A stretch of DNA of 64,000 nucleotides from Acholoe squamosa (taxonomy: Eukaryota; Annelida; Polychaeta; Phyllodocida; Polynoidae), in assembly GCA_949317995.1 (NCBI GenBank), contig OX439044.1, forward strand, positions 29,584,733-29,648,732, in the 5' to 3' direction. Within the stretch, counting starts at the first letter, position 1, and the number at the start of each line of letters is the position of its first letter. Of this stretch, positions 60,370 through 64,000 are shown one piece after another. The notes beneath the pieces were generated by a model. It searched no databases, was not told where the DNA came from, and was given only the letters and a program-made list of their open reading frames with translations. Both the position numbers and the translations under genes were made by a program.

Positions 60370-61263
60370 CTACAGATTTAGAATCCCAGCTACACGTGCC
60401 TTCTGGAATTCTGTATGATTTAATCTGTCCATCTGTTTATACAGTTGCTTCAATGCCTTGATTGGATCCCTGTTTTTCTGCTTCTGATACTGCATCCATA
60501 TAGCACATTTCTCTGTAGCATGTGTTGTAGCTTTGTGTATGTGGCAATATATGCTGGGTTGATTACTAGTGGTCTGCTCTGAGGCATAGTGTCCATTCTC
60601 CAATGCCTTCTGTCCTTTCTTTCCAATGGCTTCTATTTTCTCCCTACACTTCACAATATATGTCTCAACCATTGATTTGAACTGTTCCTGCATATAACTC
60701 TGCATATCCTTCACTCCAGCTTGTGGTACTTCTTCACCCTCTTCATAAGGCTTGTCCAATATTCTCTCTTTCTCAATTATCTCCAGCATAGATGTGAGTT
60801 TCACTGCTTCTTCCAGGGTTGTCAGCTGATCCTTCTTAACATGCTCATCAATAGGTGGAAGCAATCCATTAATGAAGACTGCTAACTTGATGTCTTCAGG
60901 TGCAATGCCATTGTCATATTGCTTGATTTTGAGTGCAAAATCTAATACAGATTCTCCCTTCTCTTGCTTCAGATTGTTCAGATCTTTGTATTTCTTCCAT
61001 GATGGTCTACTGTCTCCAAATACTGCCTTGATTATTTCCTTTACTTTGTCTACTGTGTTTTTATCACCCTCAGGCACTGTCCTGAGCCATGTATCTGCTC
61101 TTTCTTTGAGTCCCAACTTGATAAGTCCCAGATATTCCTGCTCCTTCCAATGGCAGATACCTCTCATTGTCTCCATGACAGAGAAATAGCCATCAGCATC
61201 CTCTCCTTCTAGTCCTGCAAATGCTGGTAATGTTAGATATGGCATTGCCATGATTCTTTCCAT
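60370..61263 (-). CDS. Gag of the LTR retrotransposon (297 aa)
   Basis: Structural protein expected to form the virus-like particle and package element RNA in the cytoplasm. It starts at an ATG (61261-61263) 281 nt after the 5' LTR. Residues about 8-160 resemble the Ty3-type retrotransposon gag core: LTLPAFAGLEGEDADGYF, a helical run containing KERADTWL, KYKDLNNLKQEKGESVLDF, and FINGLLPPIDEHV. Residues 150-215 are charged and likely helical. A variant zinc knuckle, C240-x2-H243-x4-H248-x4-C253, would bind RNA. The frame ends at a normal stop without pol following in any frame. No internal stops or frameshifts are present, consistent with a young insertion. Assignment to Ty3/gypsy rests on the gag core and the 4-bp duplication. 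Confidence 0.9.
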   Translation of the reverse strand: MERIMAMPYLTLPAFAGLEGEDADGYFSVMETMRGICHWKEQEYLGLIKLGLKERADTWLRTVPEGDKNTVDKVKEIIKAVFGDSRPSWKKYKDLNNLKQEKGESVLDFALKIKQYDNGIAPEDIKLAVFINGLLPPIDEHVKKDQLTTLEEAVKLTSMLEIIEKERILDKPYEEGEEVPQAGVKDMQSYMQEQFKSMVETYIVKCREKIEAIGKKGQKALENGHYASEQTTSNQPSIYCHIHKATTHATEKCAIWMQYQKQKNRDPIKALKQLYKQMDRLNHTEFQKARVAGILNL

Positions 61264-61519
61264 TTAGCTTAGTACAGACTAGTTAAGGTTTGAATGTCTG
61301 TCTGTGTCTGTCTGCTGCTTTTGAGAGTACATCGAAGTGAGTGCTGCACATCATCTGCTACCAGTCACTAGTCACTCACCGTCTGCCTGGCTGCCACCGG
61401 GACGGGTTGCGGTGGGTTGTATGGTGGGCATCCCCTCCTGTATCTGCTGTCTGTCTCCATGAGCAGTAGAGCTATGAGCTACCGGGTCGGTAATCCACTA
61501 ATCAGTGAGCTTAATTAGC

Positions 61520-61544
61520 AATCACACCACTGTTCTCCACCATC
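61520..61544 (-). promoter_or_regulatory. Candidate primer-binding site
   Basis: Immediately inside the 5' LTR, the minus strand reads GATGGTGGAGAACAGTGG. The TGGTGG... portion begins with TGG, complementary to a tRNA 3' CCA end. The primer tRNA was not identified. Confidence 0.5.
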
Positions 61545-62259
61545 TGGGCTGTATGGTTGTGTTGGATGTGTATATTAGGGGGTGTTACTTGTGTTGGGGT
61601 TAGCTAGACTCAAGTGTCTCTCTGTAGACCAGCCCACTCTTAATCCACAGATGAGTACTGCTCTGGATGTGTTTACTGGGTTTTATTGTCCATTCACACA
61701 TAGTTATGATACGTTACAATCCTCAATAGTCCATGGCAATGTCAGTAGCAGAACAGTGTGACTGGCAAGGTGTGTGCATGTAGATGTGGCCGTGTGGAGA
61801 GATAGTGGCTCCAGGCCTAGCTGAGCTGCTCTACTCGTAGTCCATGGTTCGACACCAGGCCCTAGCCTAGCGTCCGCTCTTCATGCCGGCTCCCGCACTT
61901 CTGCGCGGCTCATCCTGCTCGTCTCTACCTGGGTTTCTCTCTGCTCGGTTATTGGCTGAATCCCTCATCACGTGTCCACCGCATGCACACCCCTCCGTCA
62001 CCGCATACGTCCCTGCCTTGGTGTAGGGCCTATCCTACCCCAATCGTCGCTGCTTACCTCATGCTCACAGAATCCTCCTGACCAGATCTCGTCGACTCCA
62101 TCCGTCTGCAACATTCCACAGCCTACCATAAACTCTAGCTACCATAAACCCTACACAGGATTCCCATAGCACTCTCTCATATAGCACACAATAAATACAG
62201 ACATAATTGTACCCTGTTATACCCGTAAACTATAATTATTGGCTATTGATGACAAGACA
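61545..62259 (-). repeat. 5' LTR (715 bp)
   Basis: Same length and, by eye, same sequence as 53840-54554. The minus-strand AATAAA equivalent is at 61682-61687. Its outer edge joins the minisatellite after a GTAT duplication at 62260-62263. Confidence 0.92.
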
Positions 62260-62263
62260 GTAT

Positions 62264-62945
62264 TGAGGGCCATACTTAACTTATATGTGTGTCCTGTGAC
62301 CAACCCTGAAAAACATGTCCTCTGACCAACCCTGATTTGATGTCCTCTGACCAGCCCTTAAAAACATGTCCTCTGACCAACCCTTAAAAAAGGTGTGGGG
62401 AAGGGGAAAAATAAGTTTGGGTGAGGGTTCAAACCTGCAATAGCCAGATATGAAGTCTGACACCATATCCATTAGGCCACTGGCTGTTGTGTAGTGGGCT
62501 ATGGCATTGGGTGTAATATAGATATGCTTGTCCTGTGACCAACCCTGAAAACATGTCCTGTGACCAACCCTAAACATGTGTCCCCTGACTAACCTTGTAA
62601 TGTTGTCCTGTGACCAACCCTGAAAACATGTCCTCTGACCAGCCCTAAACACATGCTTGGGTATGTCCTCTGACCAACCCAAAACACATGCTGGGGTATG
62701 TCCTCTGGCCAGCCCTAAACACATGCTTGGGTATGTCCTCTGACCAACCCAAAACACATGCTGGGGTATGTCCTCTGACCAACCCTAAACACACACTGGG
62801 GTATGTCCTCTGACCAACCCTAAACACATGCTGGGGTATGTCCTCTGACCAACCCTAAACACACACTGGGGTATGTCCTCTGATCAACCCTAAACACACA
62901 TCCCCTGACTAGCCTTCTAATGTTGTCCTGTGACCAACCCTAAGT
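62264..62945. repeat. 25/35-bp minisatellite, minus orientation, right of the LTR element
   Basis: Begins with the block TATTGAGGGCCATACTTAAC shared with 53513 and 53690, then ~25-27-bp units (CATGTCCTCTGACCAACCCT). From about 62645 it becomes a regular 35-bp series (GGGTATGTCCTCTGACCAAC plus CCTAAACACATGCTG) with at least seven units. The repetitive minus-strand frames here (62281-62827) are by-products. A tRNA-like insertion lies inside. Confidence 0.88.
62413..62486 (-). tRNA. tRNA-Arg-like pseudogene or SINE head, anticodon position UCA
   Basis: Over exactly 74 nt the minus strand shows an A box (TGGCCTAATGG) at tRNA position 8 and a B box (GGTTTGAACCC), with the phrase GTGGCCTAATGGATA typical of tRNA-Arg D-arms. 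The anticodon arm pairs CAGA with TCTG around CTTCATA, placing TCA in the anticodon position instead of the TCG of a closely matching Arg tRNA. The T stem pairs poorly and the acceptor ends (CAGCCAG and CCCAAAC) do not pair. It is therefore a pseudogene or the tRNA-derived head of a SINE, not a functional tRNA. Confidence 0.65.
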
Positions 62946-63342
62946 GTGTGAAAATAAGACTGCTTATATACACATTATCTGTGTGTGTGTATAAGAACAG
63001 CTATATCCACGTCGATCTCGTATATATATATCGCCGGCGATACTCTACACCTTCCACGCCCCCATGCTGAGCTATGAACATAAACTGACAAATGCACACC
63101 TAAATCTGGACCAAGGGCCCTCCAATGGAGGATTTCCAGCTATACTTTATTCAGTCCTGAGACTTAGGACATCAGTATTGGTATTATCTTGTAATGTATA
63201 AGTTGTTCTCTCTGTTGTGAATATCATATAAAAGCTGTTTGCTCTTATACTCATACTATAACCAAGGCTTTATATTTGAAAAGTACAATTGCATTAACAT
63301 GAATCTTTGCCCCATCCTTGAATTCTCAAGTTTGAATGAACC
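62946..63342. other. No gene recognised
   Basis: A GTGTGTGT tract and a short palindromic TATATATATCGCCGGCGATA phrase near 63020. Nothing else could be supported. Confidence 0.4.
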
Positions 63343-63419
63343 ATATGTGACATGATCTGCGAAAAGGGGGCTTAGTGCAAGGGGCCACAAGACCCCTTCT
63401 CCCAGTCCATGTCACATAT
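63343..63419. repeat. ~77-bp palindromic repeat, copy 3
   Basis: ATATGTGACATGATCTGCG on the left pairs with the complement of ATATGTGACATGGACTGGG on the right; internal GAAAAGGGGGCTTAGTGC pairs with ACAAGACCCCTTCTC. It is the cleanest of the three copies (39313, 54881, 63343). Confidence 0.78.
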
Positions 63420-63557
63420 ACCTTATGCTTAAATCCCCTGAAAATAAATCATAACTCTACCTGATACTTCACCACTGCCATGACCTTTCATCATCATAAT
63501 TTAGGACAGGAAAATACCCAGATACTATTTGCCCCCTGACCTTGAGGCCCTCCATCC

Positions 63558-63730
63558 CTATTCCCGGATGGCACGCGCTACACGGAATCCCTCAGCAGGG
63601 GTGACAGCAGGAACGCAGACCCTGAAATCTGTCCAAGCCTTCCACCAGAAAAAGTAGTCCCTATAGAGTTTGCCTGCTGTTGGGTCTGTTTGCAGGGGGT
63701 GGGGCTTAGGGGTGAGTTGGGGTGCGATCT
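63558..63730 (-). CDS. Possible 3'-terminal coding exon, C-terminus similar to FGE/sulfatase-modifying factor domains
   Basis: On the minus strand a frame runs open from a possible acceptor (TTATAACAG, ending at 63731) to a TAG at 63558-63560, about 57 codons. Its last residues read LYRDYFFWWKAW, then TDFRVCVPAVTPAEGFRVAR, then AIRE. The GFRVAR close is characteristic of the C-terminus of formylglycine-generating-enzyme-type domains, which oxidise a cysteine in sulfatases or have related oxygenase roles. The match is short, the acceptor has a weak pyrimidine tract, and no partner exon is visible within the window, so this could be a chance frame. Confidence 0.3.
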
Positions 63731-64000
63731 CTGTTATAAATCAGTATTAGATACGGGGTAGCATTGACGTGTGGCCACCCGGGGCTGGCACCGGCCACGT
63801 TAGAGGTTTATTAATTTTGATCTGGTCCTGGACAGTAGGAGAGGGAAGGGTAGGGAGGTATGGATAAAATAGGATCGATACAGTAATGCCATTTTCTGTA
63901 TTGCTTACAAATTTATTGCCAAGGGTGACATTTATCTGCAGAAAAATTAATCAAAATGTATACCTTGCCTATCAATATTAGACTTTTTAGGATGAGATTC
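63731..64000. other. No gene recognised
   Basis: AT-rich tail of the window without motif-bearing frames. It could be the intron upstream of the possible exon at 63558-63730. Confidence 0.4.

Larger units (their letters stand above)
53840..62259 (-). mobile_element. Gag-only LTR retrotransposon (Ty3-like), 8.4 kb, non-autonomous
   Basis: Two 715-bp LTRs (53840-54554 and 61545-62259) lie in direct orientation. They start TGGGCTGTATGG and end GACAAGACA on the plus strand, so each begins TG and ends CA when read on the minus strand. GTAT flanks both sides (53836-53839 and 62260-62263), and the empty site GGTATTGAGGGCC is present in the neighbouring minisatellite block. Offsets between the copies are constant at 7705 bp and I saw no base differences, so insertion is recent. 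Gag (61263-60370) is intact. The remaining ~5.8 kb has no protease, RT, RNase H or integrase frame and instead holds degenerate tandem repeats. This element would need pol proteins from a related autonomous element. Confidence 0.93.

Noticed and set aside
62281-62827. Repetitive minus-strand frames (VGQRTYPSMCLGL type)
   Set aside because: They follow the 25/35-bp minisatellite period and shift with it; no gene evidence.

Overview
This window looks like nuclear DNA of a repeat-rich marine invertebrate. Coding DNA is split by introns with GT/AG signals, no operons or bacterial-style gene packing are visible, and almost everything recognisable is transposon-derived. A TIR-domain exon, a gag/RT/tyrosine-recombinase retroelement, a Ty3-type LTR element, many inverted-repeat DNA transposons and a retroposon ending in an ACTC-type tail fit a lophotrochozoan or an invertebrate deuterostome. 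The sequence alone does not settle which.

Layout. 1-5.6 kb: minisatellites with PIF/Harbinger-like MITEs flanked by TTA. 5.6-9.5 kb: mostly unremarkable, with one dispersed TTAA-ended repeat and a long CT tract. 9.5-16.8 kb: a 166-bp satellite and a 21/42-bp minisatellite on both sides of a minus-strand tyrosine-recombinase retrotransposon (gag, RT-RNase H, YR; DIRS/Ngaro type) with split direct repeats at its 3' end. 19.9-20.6 kb: a 100-bp tandem array broken by a MITE with a CCAGG target duplication. 22.5-23.9 kb: an 84-bp tandem array broken by a 909-bp TA-flanked transposon. 25,975-26,392: a well-supported internal exon encoding a TIR domain, the only confident host exon. 28-53 kb: long unannotatable stretches with dispersed hAT-like, TTAA-type and other MITEs, and a SINE-like retroposon with an 11-bp target duplication. 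53,840-62,259: an 8.4-kb minus-strand LTR retrotransposon with two LTRs of equal length (715 bp, no difference seen by eye), a 4-bp target duplication and an intact gag but no pol. It sits inside a 25/35-bp minisatellite that also carries a tRNA-Arg-like sequence. Near 63.6 kb there is a possible terminal exon of a second host gene on the minus strand.

How the parts relate. Several insertions can be ordered because they interrupt tandem arrays whose empty site can be read on both sides (1.5, 20.1, 22.6 and 53.8 kb). The youngest-looking element is the gag-only LTR retrotransposon, which would need polymerase and integrase from a relative. The YR retrotransposon has two reading-frame breaks, one of them just before the expected catalytic tyrosine, so this copy is probably inactive. 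A short near-palindrome, GAGCWGCTC, occurs about 20 times in the window and clusters inside the LTR element's non-coding interior.
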